Both the position numbers and the translations under genes were made by a program. Source: Leisingera sp. S132 (GTDB taxonomy: Bacteria; Pseudomonadota; Alphaproteobacteria; Rhodobacterales; Rhodobacteraceae). Taken from it: 64,000 bases of DNA. Shown in pieces: positions 1-9,206 of this stretch (position 1 is its first letter; each line of letters begins with the position of its first letter). The notes under the pieces are model-generated. The model had not been told where the DNA came from. It did not search any database and was given only the letters and a program-made list of their open reading frames with translations. The DNA is taken from assembly GCF_025144465.1 (NCBI RefSeq), contig NZ_CP083553.1:578501-642500 (forward strand), given 5' to 3'.

Positions 1-1
1 G

Positions 2-289
2 CGGATGTTTCTGGAGCAGGGACTGGCGCTGCCGCGCTATCCGGTAGAAACGGTTTCATCTGCCTTGGGCCGGCGCTTTGTGCTGGAGCATCAGGCGATC
101 TGGATCATCAGTCAGGGCGTTGTGCGGCCGGATCTTGCTGCTGGCACGATGGCAGCATTGCCGATGGACACTGGTGGCACCCTAGGGCCGGTTGGTATTT
201 GTGTCCGGCTGGAGCACCAGTTGTCGCCGGCTGCTGCCCGGTTCAGCGGGGCCTTGCGCAGCATGTGTGCAAAGCTGGGGCTGGCCTGA
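2..289 (+). CDS. LysR-family regulator, C-terminal part (PcaQ-like), cut by window edge
   Basis: Only the last ~95 residues are present; the reading frame is open to the left edge. The sequence (LALPRYPVETVSSALGRRF, then a segment of the form IWIISQGVV-DLAAGTMAALPMDT) looks like the end of the effector-binding domain of LysR regulators of the PcaQ type, which activate protocatechuate (pca) genes on binding pathway intermediates. The DNA-binding domain is outside the window, so the assignment rests on the C-terminus only. A different LysR regulator of aromatic catabolism is possible. No pca gene is visible to the right. Confidence 0.6.
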   Translation, partial: RMFLEQGLALPRYPVETVSSALGRRFVLEHQAIWIISQGVVRPDLAAGTMAALPMDTGGTLGPVGICVRLEHQLSPAAARFSGALRSMCAKLGLA

Positions 290-588
290 TTTAAGGCGGT
301 GCCGCAGCGGCCATCATGATCCAGGAATACACCTTTTGAGTGTTTTCCGCAGCAAAATTGATCTGGGAAGGCGGTCAGGCAGTTTCCTCTCCTGGAATCG
401 GATTTGAGAGGGTGGTTTTTATATCACATTGATAATAAATGAAAAATTTTGAACAAAAGGTATTGCGCTCAGATGCGGCCTGGCGAAATTACCTCTTGAG
501 AACAATCAGCAATTGCAAAACAACCTAAAGGTGTGCACCATAACGGTACTTTAACAATGAATGTATCATGCGTTGAGTGGGGGTGCGA
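290..588. other. Intergenic region with AT-rich promoter-like stretch
   Basis: No convincing gene is seen in these ~300 bases. Bases ~405-470 are much richer in A and T than the surroundings (ATATCACATTGATAATAAATG and following), which suits the promoter of the downstream regulator gene. No exact -35/-10 pair is claimed. Confidence 0.4.
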
Positions 589-2247
589 ATGACTGTCCTT
601 CTGAAGATCCGCCGGTTCGGAGCATTTGGAGTGTTCCATGCGGATGGTGCGGGCGTGCAGCTCGGCGCCAAACACCAAGCTCTTGTGGCCTTACTGTCCA
701 CCGCCGAGGGCGGGATCCGGACGCGGGCTTTTCTCGAAAAGACATTGTGGTGCCTCGCGCAGCCGGAACAGGCCAAGGCCAGCCTGCGCACCGCCCTGTC
801 CACGCTGCGGCGGCACTTGGGGCCGGAAGCGGCCAAGCTGCTATATGCCAACCGTGAGAGGGTCGTCTTAGATCTGACGCGTCTGGAGCTGGACAATTGC
901 ACAGGCGGCGCGGAATTCATGGAAGGCTTCGAGTTGCCGCATGAGGCCGCGTTCAATGCTTGGCTGCAAGAGGCGCGGGCGGATCTGGCCCGCAGGCCAG
1001 CAGGGCCTTCTGCGCGGACAGGAGCGCCGCCGGGGCGGATTATCCTGGACGGGCTTTTGCCGTCAATTGCGGTGCTGCCTTTTGCACACCGGTTTCCGGG
1101 CGAGTCTTCTGCGCCGCTGGGTTCGCTTGTGTCAGAAGAGCTTTCACGCTGTCTGTCGCGCAGCTGGGCGTTTTCAGTTACGTCGTATCTGGCGTCGCGC
1201 CAGTTTGATCCTGAAACCGTGCGTCCGGCTGAAGTTTCATCTGTGGCGGGCGCCGACTATTTGGTGTCGGGGGCTGTCACTTGCGGCGGCGGCCGGTTTC
1301 ACGCCGAGATAGATCTGCACGATGCCTTGCGGGAAAAGGTGATTTGGTCACGCAGTTTCGAAGGCTCGCTGGACAATCTGATGCAAGGCCGCAGTTCGGT
1401 TCTGCGCAATGCCACCTTGCAGATCGGTCAAACTGCTGCTGGAGAGGCTGTGCGGCTGGCGGACTTCAAGCCGCTGCAGGAACTGGAAAGCCACACTTTG
1501 CTGATGGCATCGATTTCCTTGATGCAGGAAATGGATGTGCAGAAGTTTCAGCAGGCGTACAGCATCCTGTCGCACTTGCAGGAGCGTGAACCCGGCCACG
1601 CGTTGCCGCTGACCTGGATGGGGTTCTGGCATGTAATGAGGGTTGAACGGGGCTTGTCGCAGGATCGCCTGGAGGACAGCCGTTTGGCGAGCCAGCTGGC
1701 TGAAGCTGCGATCGAAGCGGCACCGGGTTTTTCCTTGGCTCATACGCTGAAAGGGCTGATCTGCAGTCATCTCACTTTCAGGTTCGATCAGGCTCTGGAT
1801 GCCTATGATCTGGCCCTGCGCGACAATCCAAACGAGGCTCTGGCGCTGCTCCTTAAGGGGGCTACAATGGCTTATCAGGATATGGCTGATGAGGCCGTGC
1901 AGATGACCGATGCTGCCCGGAGGCTGACGCCGTTAGGGCCGCAATGCTATTATTTTGACGCATTGTCGGCCCTGGCAAATTTGTCAGCGCGCAGGTATGG
2001 CCGAGCGATTGAGCTGGCGGACCGTTCGCTGCAGGCCAAGGGAGCTTTTCCCGTGCCGCTGCGCTCCAAGGCGATTGCGCTGCAGTTGTCGGGACAGGGC
2101 CAAGAGGCGCGAAACACCGTCCAGAAACTGCTGGAGGCCGCTCCGGAATTCTGCCTGTCGCAGTTCCAGCGGGACAATCCGGCTGCGATGAGTCCAGCCG
2201 GCCGGGAGTGGGTCTATGCGCTGCGGCAGGCCGGAGTGCCGGACTAA
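589..2247 (+). CDS. Winged-helix (SARP/OmpR-like) regulator with TolB/FlgO-like and TPR regions
   Basis: Predicted cytoplasmic transcriptional regulator of 552 residues. Residues 1-85 resemble the winged-helix DNA-binding domain of SARP/BTAD-type regulators (a segment on rules for one-way chopping of input, then ALSTLRRHLG). Residues ~160-275 begin with SIAVLPF and match the TolB/FlgO-like domain often found between a sensor or effector domain and TPRs. From ~300 to the end the protein is helical with TPR-like repeats. ATG at 589 is preferred over GTG at 577 because GGGGGTG sits about 6 bases upstream of it. The cyclase-type proteins at 9207 and 11835 share the middle and C-terminal design but carry a cyclase instead of a winged helix. 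The ligand and target genes are unknown. Confidence 0.7.
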   Translation: MTVLLKIRRFGAFGVFHADGAGVQLGAKHQALVALLSTAEGGIRTRAFLEKTLWCLAQPEQAKASLRTALSTLRRHLGPEAAKLLYANRERVVLDLTRLELDNCTGGAEFMEGFELPHEAAFNAWLQEARADLARRPAGPSARTGAPPGRIILDGLLPSIAVLPFAHRFPGESSAPLGSLVSEELSRCLSRSWAFSVTSYLASRQFDPETVRPAEVSSVAGADYLVSGAVTCGGGRFHAEIDLHDALREKVIWSRSFEGSLDNLMQGRSSVLRNATLQIGQTAAGEAVRLADFKPLQELESHTLLMASISLMQEMDVQKFQQAYSILSHLQEREPGHALPLTWMGFWHVMRVERGLSQDRLEDSRLASQLAEAAIEAAPGFSLAHTLKGLICSHLTFRFDQALDAYDLALRDNPNEALALLLKGATMAYQDMADEAVQMTDAARRLTPLGPQCYYFDALSALANLSARRYGRAIELADRSLQAKGAFPVPLRSKAIALQLSGQGQEARNTVQKLLEAAPEFCLSQFQRDNPAAMSPAGREWVYALRQAGVPD

Positions 2248-2299
2248 GCCCTCTACAAGCTGTTTGCTAGCAATGTTCTCTGGAACTGGATGCCACTTC

Positions 2300-2330
2300 G
2301 CCCCCATGCATCGCGTGGGGGCTTCTTTTA
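2300..2330 (+). terminator. Intrinsic terminator after the TPR regulator
   Basis: Stem GCCCCCA (2300-2306) pairs with TGGGGGC (2316-2322), followed by TTCTTTTA. It lies 53 bases after the stop codon and ends transcription before the chemoreceptor gene. Confidence 0.75.
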
Positions 2331-2499
2331 CGGGCAAGGAGATCACTAAAATCTGAGGCAGTTTCTGCAGCACTCTCATCCTTTTTTTACGTCTTGCGGC
2401 GCTTCTGTAAGGGAGACGCGGCTCTCCTGCCTGCCAAGGGGGGCCTTGCCGCAAAAATGCCCGGGGCGCGGAATACGGGCAGAAGACTTGGGTGATAGG

Positions 2500-5154
2500 A
2501 TGAGTTCTAAGAAAGACCTCTTGGCGAAACGCGGATTTCGGCCGTTTTCAAGCATTGGTGCCAAGATCACGCTAATCCTGATGGCGATGGGCGGGACTGC
2601 TGCGGCCGGAGGCATCCTTGTCACATTGGTTTTTGCCCAGACAGGCCGCCAGATGGAGGTTCTGACAGGCGAGAAGGTGCCGCAACTGGAACTTAGCAGC
2701 CATATGGTTGATGCCGCGAGCCAGACCAAGAACGCAATGATTGGCGTGCTGCAGGCGGGTTCGGTTGAGGAGCTGTCCAAGGCGGAGGAGGCCGCGGCTG
2801 CGGCGGTGTCCGCGCTTGAAGGAAGTGTCTCGGAGCTTCCGTCCGCGGAGCGGGCGCAATTTGCCCCTGAAGCGGCTGAAGCATCGGACCGGTTGAGCAA
2901 TCTGATAGCCTCCCGCCAGGCAGCCTTCCGGAACCAGGCGTGGATCGACACTCAGACCGCCGACTTGCAAACCCTCAGCCAGGCTGTTCAGGAAAGGCTC
3001 GTGCAGGTGGCGGCAGAGGCGCGTGACAGCCTGATGGACGGCGGTGAAGAGACTATCATACAAGTGGACGAGGTTCTGAATAACCTGGTGGATCAGCAGT
3101 TTGGCAGCCTGCAGACGCTGCTGGAAGCGCGCGCCGATATCAGTATTCTGTCCGGTGCGGCGCTGGCCTTGGGGCATGTGCGCGATGTGCCGACCAAGCG
3201 CGCGCTCAAGAAAATGGCCACGGACGCTCTGAAACGTCTGGAGCCGGTGCTTGGCCGACTTGAGGAACTGGGACTGGACGCATTCCGCGCCAAGAAGGTG
3301 AGCGAGGGCGTTGAACTGTTCCGATATACCCTTACGGCCAGCCGCAAAGAGCTGAAAGAAAGCCGCAAGCAGGTGCTGAGCGCCCGCAACGCCAGTGTCC
3401 GCCCGCTGACACAAGCGATGGAGCGTATGGTGTTCACTTTGTCGGTGGCTGCCACGCAGGCCAGTGCCGACAACAGGACCGCCATTCAGGGCCTGCTGGA
3501 CAATCAGGTTGATGTGCTCTTGCGGCTCCTTGAAATCAATGGCTGGACCAGTGCTTTCCAGGTCGCTGCGCTGGATATGGCGGCGGCGCAGAGTATCGAG
3601 GCTGCCAATGCTGCAGCAGCACCTTTGCAGGACGCGGCAACCGCCCTGCAGGGTTACACCGGGTTTGGCGAAGGGGTTTTTGCGAAAGAGCTGGAGGGGA
3701 TGGTCGCGCTGGCCGATCCCGTTCAGGGTCTGCCGGCATTCAAGGTCGCTTCGCTTGAGGCGGCAACCGAAGCTGCCAGAGCGTCTGAAGCCACGGTGGA
3801 GGCGGTTCTGCAATTTGCCCGCCGTGCAACAGCACTTGGCAACGGAAGCCAGTTGGAAATCGCCTCAATTGCAACTGGGCTGGCGGCCGATGTGAAAGGG
3901 GCGCAGCGGCAGCTTCAAATTCTGGCAGCGGTTTCAGCTGGTGTGTTTGTGGTGGCCCTGCTCCTCACCAGGCTCCTGATTCTGCGCCCGCTGGCCGACA
4001 TCAGCGGCACAACCGAACGTCTGGCCGCGGGCAATCTGCGCCCGGTAAAGGGTTACGAGCGCTCCAGTGATGAAATCCGCCGAATTGCGACGGCCCTTGC
4101 AGTGTTCCGCGATGGTCTGGTGGAGAAGGCTGAGGTTGAAGCCGCCGCAAATGAGGAGCGCAATGCCCGGCTGGCAGAGCAGACCGCCGCGGTGACTGCC
4201 ATCGGTGATGGGCTCGAACGGCTGTCGCAGGGCGATTTGACCTTCCGGATCCGGGAGGAGATGGGGGAGGGGTATGCCAAGCTGCGCGACGATTTCAATG
4301 CTGCGCTTGAAAAACTCGAAATCTCTGTGCGCGGTCTCAGTGCCAATGGTCAGTCCATTGCCGGCGTCAGCAGTGAAATCTCTGCTGCCTCTCGTGATCT
4401 GTCTGAGCGTTCTGAGCGCACGGCACAGACCCTGGCAGGCACCGCAGCTGCGGTGAACCAGCTTTCGGTTTCGATTACCGGCACTGCTCAGGCGTCAGGT
4501 GAAGCTTCTGCCTCGGTCGAAGCTGCACGCCGCAACGCAACCGATAGCATCGATGTCGTGAAGCGCACATATGGCGCCATGGAAGCGATCAAGGAAAGCT
4601 CCGAGAAAATCTCGCGTATCATCGGCATGATTGAGGCAATCGCACAGCAAACCAACCTTTTGGCATTGAATGCCGGGGTTGAAGCCGCCCGGGCGGGAAC
4701 CGTTGGTAAGGGCTTTGCGGTGGTGGCGTCCGAAGTTCGCACCTTGGCGCATCGTTCCAAGGAAGCAGCAACCGAGATAGCCGCACTTGTAGACGAGGCA
4801 GGTCAGAATGTTGAACTGGGGGCCGACCTTGTCGAGCAGACTCGGGCAGCCATTGGTGAAATCTCCGAATCCGTCGCCAGTGCCGCCGACCTGATGAAGA
4901 CCATTTCCCAGGCATCCTCTGAGCAATCCGGCAGCCTGCAGGAAATCAACTCGGCCATGGCGAATCTGGACGACGCCACCACCCGCAATGCGGGCCTGTT
5001 CGAGGAGGTGACTTCCTCCAGCCACGGGCTGTCCAAGGAGGCTCAGGCCATGGCGGGCGCGCTGGGTGCATTCCGCACAAATGCTGCCGCGTCTGAGCGG
5101 GCATGGGATGACGCAGTGCGGCCCGAAGAAGACGATTGGCGGTTGCAGGCCTGA
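2500..5154 (+). CDS. Methyl-accepting chemotaxis protein with large sensory domain
   Basis: Inner-membrane chemoreceptor of 884 residues that signals to CheA/CheW. A first membrane segment is at ~20-44 and a second at ~475-497; the ~430 residues between form a long helical periplasmic sensor rich in Ala. A HAMP domain follows ([10 protein letters not shown]), then a second HAMP-like stretch ([14 protein letters not shown]), then the methyl-accepting coiled coil with the kinase-contact tip ([33 protein letters not shown]). The family consensus NAAIEAARAG is here [13 protein letters not shown] at 2500 is chosen; the frame could extend to TTG at 2446 but the added residues precede the membrane anchor without logic. 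No che genes are adjacent. The ligand is unknown. Confidence 0.9.
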   Translation: MSSKKDLLAKRGFRPFSSIGAKITLILMAMGGTAAAGGILVTLVFAQTGRQMEVLTGEKVPQLELSSHMVDAASQTKNAMIGVLQAGSVEELSKAEEAAAAAVSALEGSVSELPSAERAQFAPEAAEASDRLSNLIASRQAAFRNQAWIDTQTADLQTLSQAVQERLVQVAAEARDSLMDGGEETIIQVDEVLNNLVDQQFGSLQTLLEARADISILSGAALALGHVRDVPTKRALKKMATDALKRLEPVLGRLEELGLDAFRAKKVSEGVELFRYTLTASRKELKESRKQVLSARNASVRPLTQAMERMVFTLSVAATQASADNRTAIQGLLDNQVDVLLRLLEINGWTSAFQVAALDMAAAQSIEAANAAAAPLQDAATALQGYTGFGEGVFAKELEGMVALADPVQGLPAFKVASLEAATEAARASEATVEAVLQFARRATALGNGSQLEIASIATGLAADVKGAQRQLQILAAVSAGVFVVALLLTRLLILRPLADISGTTERLAAGNLRPVKGYERSSDEIRRIATALAVFRDGLVEKAEVEAAANEERNARLAEQTAAVTAIGDGLERLSQGDLTFRIREEMGEGYAKLRDDFNAALEKLEISVRGLSANGQSIAGVSSEISAASRDLSERSERTAQTLAGTAAAVNQLSVSITGTAQASGEASASVEAARRNATDSIDVVKRTYGAMEAIKESSEKISRIIGMIEAIAQQTNLLALNAGVEAARAGTVGKGFAVVASEVRTLAHRSKEAATEIAALVDEAGQNVELGADLVEQTRAAIGEISESVASAADLMKTISQASSEQSGSLQEINSAMANLDDATTRNAGLFEEVTSSSHGLSKEAQAMAGALGAFRTNAAASERAWDDAVRPEEDDWRLQA

Positions 5155-5686
5155 CCCGAACACAAGGCCAGCCGCCAGTGGCGTGCCCCCATCGGGTGGT
5201 CCGGTTTAATTGTTAGTGCATCGTGGGTCTGGAGCTCACCCCATTTTTGGCCCGGGCTTCATGCGACCTTTCGGGTTTCGTTCAGTTGGGCCGCAAATTC
5301 GCTCGGCGTCAAGTTCCCCAGCGAGGAATGCGGCCTGGCTTCATTGTAATCGGCTCTCCATTCGCTGATCCGCTTTCGGGCGTCGTCTATCGACAGGAAC
5401 CATGAGGCGTTCAAGCATTCCTGTCTAAGGCGGCTGTTGAACGCTTCGATGTATGCGTTATCTTTCGGTTTTCCGGGCCTCGAGAAGTCCAACTCGACCT
5501 TGTTCAGGTAGGCCCGCTGGTCAAGTAACCGGCCGGCGAACTCAGGCCCATAGCACGTCGGGAAGATTGGCCGCTGAGAGGTTATGGCCACGCGCGCAGC
5601 CCTCAAACCGCGCAGCGGGTGGCCATAACCGGGTCTCAGGTCTCAACAGTGGTTTTGCGTAGACCACACCGCTGAGGAGACCGGCT

Positions 5687-6916
5687 ATGACCGCTTTTGA
5701 TTTTATTGTCTCGACCTTATTGGTCGCCATCGACATTTCCAAACACCGCCATGAAGTGCTGATTGGCGTTCCCGGCAAGAAACGCCGCCGCCGCATGACC
5801 ATCACCAACACCCTGGGCGATTTTCAACGTTTGGTGGCGGCTCTTTCCGGTTACGGCCTGCCGGTTCGTATTGGGTTCGAAGCAACCGGCAACTATCACC
5901 GGGCACTGGCGCATTATCTCGGCCAAGCGGGGTTCGAACTGAAGCTCGTGTCCTCCGTGGGTTTGGCCCGGACACGCGAGGCCCTGCATAACAGCTGGGA
6001 CAAGAACGATCCGAAGGACGCCCAGGTCATCCTTCACATGCTGGAGATCGGGGCCGTGCAGTTCTTCCATGATCCGCTGGCCACCGGAACCGCTGACATT
6101 CAGGAACTGTCAAAGACCCATGAGATCGTTTCGCGGTCGAAGACCGAACTCTGGCATCGCATCCTGACCCATTACCTGCCTCTGTATTTTCCCGAAGCCG
6201 AGCGGTTTCACAGAAGCTCCCGGACGGATTGGTTCCTGGCGTTTCTCGAGAAGTACCCCTCCCCTCACATGATCTCGGCCATGAGCCGGCAGGCATTCAT
6301 CGCCGATGCCTGGCAAGTCGTCGGCCGCAAGGTTGCCAAAGAACGCCTGCTTTCAGACATTTACACGACTGCTGCGGGTTCAGTCGGGCTTCCTGTCGGC
6401 CCGGATTCCGACGCCGTGCGTATGTTCCGCCTCGTTCTCGCCGAAGGCCGCAGCCTGATCCGACAGCGCAATGAGATTGAGGCCAGATCCGTCGAACTCC
6501 TGTCCGGCCTGCCTGACTATCAGCTGCTGACGACCATCCCCGGCATCGGACCGATCAACGCAATGACCATCCTGGCTGAGGCGGGTGATCTGCGCCGCTT
6601 CCGGCATCACCGCCAGTTCCTTAAGTTCTGCGGCATGGATCTCGCCACCGTGCAATCCGGGATGTTCCGCGGACAAAGCAAGATCTCCAAATATGGCAAT
6701 GCCCGGCTCCGGCGCACGCTCTGGATGGCGGGCCAGACGGCCGCGTTGAAGAAGACAAACAGCTTCCGCGACAAGTTCGAGCGTTACATTTCGAAGGACC
6801 GGCACAATGCTCACCTGCGCCGCAAGGCCTATACCGCGATTGCTGCCAAGATGGCGCGCACCGTTCACGCCGTGGTCAAACACGGTGAACCTTATCGCCC
6901 CTTCTTCGAGGGGTGA
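5687..6916 (+). CDS. IS110-family transposase (DEDD recombinase)
   Basis: A 409-residue transposase that recombines element ends with a target guided by a structured RNA. The N-terminal RuvC-like DEDD domain starts with LLVAIDISKHRHEVLI, carries IGFEATGNYH and NDPKDAQVI at ~105; these hold the acidic residues of the family. The C-terminal transposase_20 region has the helix-hairpin sequence TTIPGIGPINAMTILAE at ~280 and a KFCGMDLATVQSGMFRGQSK segment with the catalytic-serine region. Length and domain order are normal for the family. It sits inside the IS3 remnant, in the opposite direction to its transposase. Confidence 0.93.
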   Translation: MTAFDFIVSTLLVAIDISKHRHEVLIGVPGKKRRRRMTITNTLGDFQRLVAALSGYGLPVRIGFEATGNYHRALAHYLGQAGFELKLVSSVGLARTREALHNSWDKNDPKDAQVILHMLEIGAVQFFHDPLATGTADIQELSKTHEIVSRSKTELWHRILTHYLPLYFPEAERFHRSSRTDWFLAFLEKYPSPHMISAMSRQAFIADAWQVVGRKVAKERLLSDIYTTAAGSVGLPVGPDSDAVRMFRLVLAEGRSLIRQRNEIEARSVELLSGLPDYQLLTTIPGIGPINAMTILAEAGDLRRFRHHRQFLKFCGMDLATVQSGMFRGQSKISKYGNARLRRTLWMAGQTAALKKTNSFRDKFERYISKDRHNAHLRRKAYTAIAAKMARTVHAVVKHGEPYRPFFEG

Positions 6917-7170
6917 GCCCAGGCGGAAGGACCTCTCTCTGTAATGGCCGTGGAGGCAGTTCGCTGACCTCGTAGATAATGTTCGGGCTTTCTGCTTGGG
7001 ATTTGGGATCTCGTATTAAGGACGGTGAGGGCCGCCGGAGCGCGTACCCTGTGTTTGCTATGGAAGAGATCATTTCTTGACGGCAGAGCCCGTCTGGGCA
7101 AACCTGTCAGGGCGTCCGGGGCTCCGGATGCTCCATGACCTGCTGACCTAAGCAGCCGGAAATTCCCGAC
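6917..7170 (+). ncRNA. Candidate guide (bridge/seek) RNA region of the IS110-type element
   Basis: The non-coding tail after the transposase is ~260 bases, twice the ~137 bases ahead of it. In IS1111-type elements the guide RNA is encoded in this downstream end, so this is where it should be. Several short hairpins are possible, and GCCCGT at 7088-7093 equals the six target bases spanning the insertion point (GCCC-GT), but a six-base match is weak in GC-rich DNA. RNA structure and boundaries were not computed. Confidence 0.4.
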
Positions 7171-7361
7171 ATAGGACGTTGTCGGCTCGAATGCTTCGTG
7201 GCTTGCCTCGGATCCGGGCTAACCGATCCAATTCATCACTGACCTGGCAGGCTCGGAAGTTCGTCCTCGCAGCAGTCGCGAGAGCCTCTCTCGTAAAGCA
7301 GTCGGCAATGGTCGCAATACGAAGCGGTTTTTCGTCGAACGGCCGGTCCGACATGAAGTCC

Positions 7362-7398
7362 CCTCCCGGCGATGCACGGCATCGCCTGCCGGGCAGGG
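7362..7398. repeat. 37-bp palindromic insertion in the IS3 transposase
   Basis: Taking out exactly these 37 bases rejoins the codons for WAMDF. The insert contains GGCGATGC-ACG-GCATCGCC (8-bp stem) and next to it CCTGCCGGGCAGG-type symmetry. Size 37 shifts the reading frame. It may be a small REP-like mobile unit. Confidence 0.6.
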
Positions 7399-7511
7399 AT
7401 TGCCCAGATCTCATTCATGCCGTCAGCCTCGGATCGGCCGGATCGATACCGGCAGGCCCGGCGCCGCTTCGGGCTGCGGGTCCGGATCGACAGACCCTCT
7501 TCGCAGTACAA

Positions 7512-7578
7512 GCTCGGTGATGAGGCTGGTCTTGCCCGCACCGTGGCCGCCCGTCACGACGAAGAAATGGTCGCTCAT
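7512..7578 (-). pseudogene. P-loop ATPase gene, 5' fragment only
   Basis: An ATG at 7578 (minus strand), preceded by GAGGATGG, opens MSDHFFVVTGGHGAGKTSL and reads ITEL before the frame enters the IS3 remnant. The GGHGAGKTS motif is a Walker A nucleotide-binding loop, as in small AAA_28-type ATPases that start with HFFVVTG. Only ~22 residues remain; the rest is not found beyond the insertion sequence, so the gene is dead. Confidence 0.65.
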
Positions 7579-7749
7579 GGGCCATCCTCGGTTTTGACAG
7601 AGGGGAGGGCTGCGAAGCGATCAGCACGCCGAAAAGGCGCGGATCAAAGCAGCATGGATTTTCGTAGGGAGAACAGCACCGGTCTGCGCGGCAGAGGCAA
7701 ATCCTCTGACGAGAAAGGCAGAACTATCTGGTGCTTTTCATTGAAGATT

Positions 7750-7825
7750 TGGTGGAGCCTAGCGGGATCGAACCGCTGACCTCCTGCATGCCATGCAGGC
7801 GCTCTCCCAGCTGAGCTAAGGCCCC
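7750..7825 (-). tRNA. tRNA-Ala (GGC)
   Basis: On the minus strand the 76-base gene starts GGGGCCTTAGCTCAGC and ends with encoded CCA. The anticodon arm CCTGC-ATGGCAT-GCAGG places GGC at positions 34-36, reading GCC/GCU alanine codons. T-arm GGTTCGATCC and a seven-pair acceptor stem are present. It directly neighbours the insertion-sequence mosaic. Confidence 0.95.
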
Positions 7826-8009
7826 AAACCTGTCCGCTTTCAGTGTCCGTTCCGTTTCCAGTGCGGTCCGTCTTGCGGTGTGAGCGTCGTTTACGGGACG
7901 GCGGCGCGGGCTGCAAGCGGAAAATGCGCCGGGTCCAAAATTTTTTGCCGGCCTTCAGGACGGCCGGTCCGGGAGCCGCTCAAAACACCCCCGAACCGCT
8001 TGAAACGCC

Positions 8010-8336
8010 TTACGAATCGTCGTCAGGCGAGGACATGTCTGCGATGTCGTCCAGAGAGACGTTGTCATCATCATCGTCATCGTCCAGGACATCATCGCCC
8101 AGATCGACATCGACGTCGTCGTCATCGTCCAGGACCACGTCATCCGCATCCATGTTCTCTTTGGCCTTCAGGGTGGCCGCGTCTTCGGCATCGGCTTCGA
8201 TCATCCGGGTCTTGCCGGTATCCAGCTCGACGACCTCGCCCGTGTAGGGGCTGACGATCGGGTCCTTGTTCAGGTCATAAAAGCGCTTGCCAGTGGTGGG
8301 GCAGACGCGCTTTACACCCCATTCTTCCTTGGGCAT
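8010..8336 (-). CDS. FYDLN acidic domain protein (TIGR02300 family)
   Basis: Small soluble protein of 108 residues, typical of alphaproteobacteria. The N-terminus MPKEEWGVKRVCPTTGKRFY followed by DLNKDPIVSPYTGE is the family signature, with two close CxxTG / SPYTG turns that look like a degenerate zinc-ribbon. Residues ~65-108 are almost entirely Asp with some Val, Glu and Ser, a strongly acidic disordered tail. The function of the family is unknown. It is transcribed towards the tRNA gene and diverges from the metalloprotease gene. Confidence 0.9.
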   Translation of the reverse strand: MPKEEWGVKRVCPTTGKRFYDLNKDPIVSPYTGEVVELDTGKTRMIEADAEDAATLKAKENMDADDVVLDDDDDVDVDLGDDVLDDDDDDDNVSLDDIADMSSPDDDS

Positions 8337-8436
8337 GTGGATCCCCTTGATTTACTGGTGAGTCGTATCGACGATTCCGGTGCCTTGCCATATGAGGGGG
8401 GCACTGTCAAAGCCAAAGCCTGGAAAGGGCGCGTGC

Positions 8437-9123
8437 ATGGCCGAATATCATTTGTCTGGGACCCCGCCCGTGCCGCTGACCCTGCGCCGCTCAGCGCGGG
8501 CGCGGCGGATCAGCCTGCGGATCTCTTCGCTGGACGGGCGGGTGACGCTGACACTGCCCAAGGGGCTGCCGGAACGCACCGCCCTGGCCTTTGCCGAGGA
8601 AAAGGCTGACTGGATCCGCGCCAATCTGGAGAAGCACCCCGATGCCGTGGATGCAGTCTTTGGCGCGGTGCTGCCCATTGACGGCCAGGACCGGGTGATT
8701 GAGCCTGCGCCAGGGCGGCGGATCCGCCTGGAGGCAGGCTGTGTTGCGGTGCCGGGCCCCAATCCCGGGCAGCCCTTGCAGCGCTATCTGAAGGAACTTG
8801 CGCGCAACCGGCTGGCCGAAGCATCGGATTTTTATGCGGCCCGGCTGGGCAAAAAATACAGCCGCCTCACCCTGCGCGACACCCGCTCCCGCTGGGGCTC
8901 CTGCACTGCGGACGGCGGGCTGATGTATTCCTGGCGGCTGATCCTGGCGCCGCCCGCTGTGCTGCGCTATGTCGCTGCCCACGAGGTGGCGCATCTGCAG
9001 GAGATGAACCACTCGCAGGCTTTCTGGGACACGGTTGAGCGTATTCATGGCCGCTGGCAGGACCAGCGAACCTGGCTGCGCGAAAACGGGGCGCGCCTGC
9101 ACCGCTACCGTTTCGGCGAATGA
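8437..9123 (+). CDS. YgjP-like zinc metalloprotease (DUF45, M48-like)
   Basis: Protein of 228 residues. The C-terminal half has RWGSC (residues ~150), typical of the YgjP/DUF45 family, and the zinc motif HEVAHLQEMNHSQAFW at ~180-196: two His and a catalytic Glu in HExxH, and a third ligand in the NHS..FW segment. No signal peptide or membrane segment, so cytosolic. Start at ATG 8437, just before MAEYHLSG, is chosen over 8380 because the extra upstream residues do not match the family. The physiological substrate is unknown. Confidence 0.85.
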   Translation: MAEYHLSGTPPVPLTLRRSARARRISLRISSLDGRVTLTLPKGLPERTALAFAEEKADWIRANLEKHPDAVDAVFGAVLPIDGQDRVIEPAPGRRIRLEAGCVAVPGPNPGQPLQRYLKELARNRLAEASDFYAARLGKKYSRLTLRDTRSRWGSCTADGGLMYSWRLILAPPAVLRYVAAHEVAHLQEMNHSQAFWDTVERIHGRWQDQRTWLRENGARLHRYRFGE

Positions 9124-9206
9124 AATCAGGACTTTGAGCCGACGGGCGTGCGGGCTAAGCTGGCGTCAGTTGCAGTTGCCAGTTCCCGGTCCAGAGGCCC
9201 GTACCC

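Larger units (their letters stand above)
5550..7177 (+). mobile_element. Complete IS110-family (IS1111-type) insertion sequence, 1628 bp
   Basis: The borders are fixed by the interrupted IS3 transposase: joining base 5549 to 7178 restores the ADN-GPEF reading frame. One base (C) is ambiguous at the border. Short inverted repeats GTCGGGAA (5557-5564) and TTCCCGAC (7163-7170) lie seven bases inside the ends, and the outer heptamers ATAGCAC and ATAGGAC are near-identical direct repeats. Subterminal repeats and no obvious long target duplication fit the IS1111 subgroup of IS110. The single transposase gene is intact, so the element may still be active. Confidence 0.85.
5228..7511 (-). mobile_element. 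IS3-family insertion sequence remnant, split by an IS110-family element
   Basis: A dead IS3-family element on the minus strand. Its transposase sequence runs from ~7511 to 7178, is interrupted by 1628 bases of another element (5550-7177), and continues from 5549 to the stop at 5259. The 3' end is probably the stretch TGGAGCTCACCCCATTTTTG at 5228-5247, which looks like a terminal inverted repeat. OrfA, the N-terminal part of OrfB and the other terminal repeat are missing. The broken end joins the 5' part of a P-loop ATPase gene at about 7509-7515. Confidence 0.8.
5259..7511 (-). pseudogene. IS3-family transposase OrfB, broken in three places
   Basis: Reading from 7511 down: YCEEGLSI...NEIWA, a 37-base insert that shifts the frame (7362-7398), then DFMSDRP...RGKPRSIRADN ending at 7178, the IS110-type element, and GPEFAGRLLDQ...TPSEFAAQL from 5549 to 5259. 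Removing both insertions restores WAMDFMSD and ADNGPEFAG exactly. The three acidic residues of the DDE integrase core (first D in MDF, second in DNGPEF, E in DNAYIEAFN) are therefore all recognisable. The N-terminal part of OrfB is lost at the junction with the ATPase fragment, so the gene was dead before the later insertion or became so with it. Confidence 0.85.
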
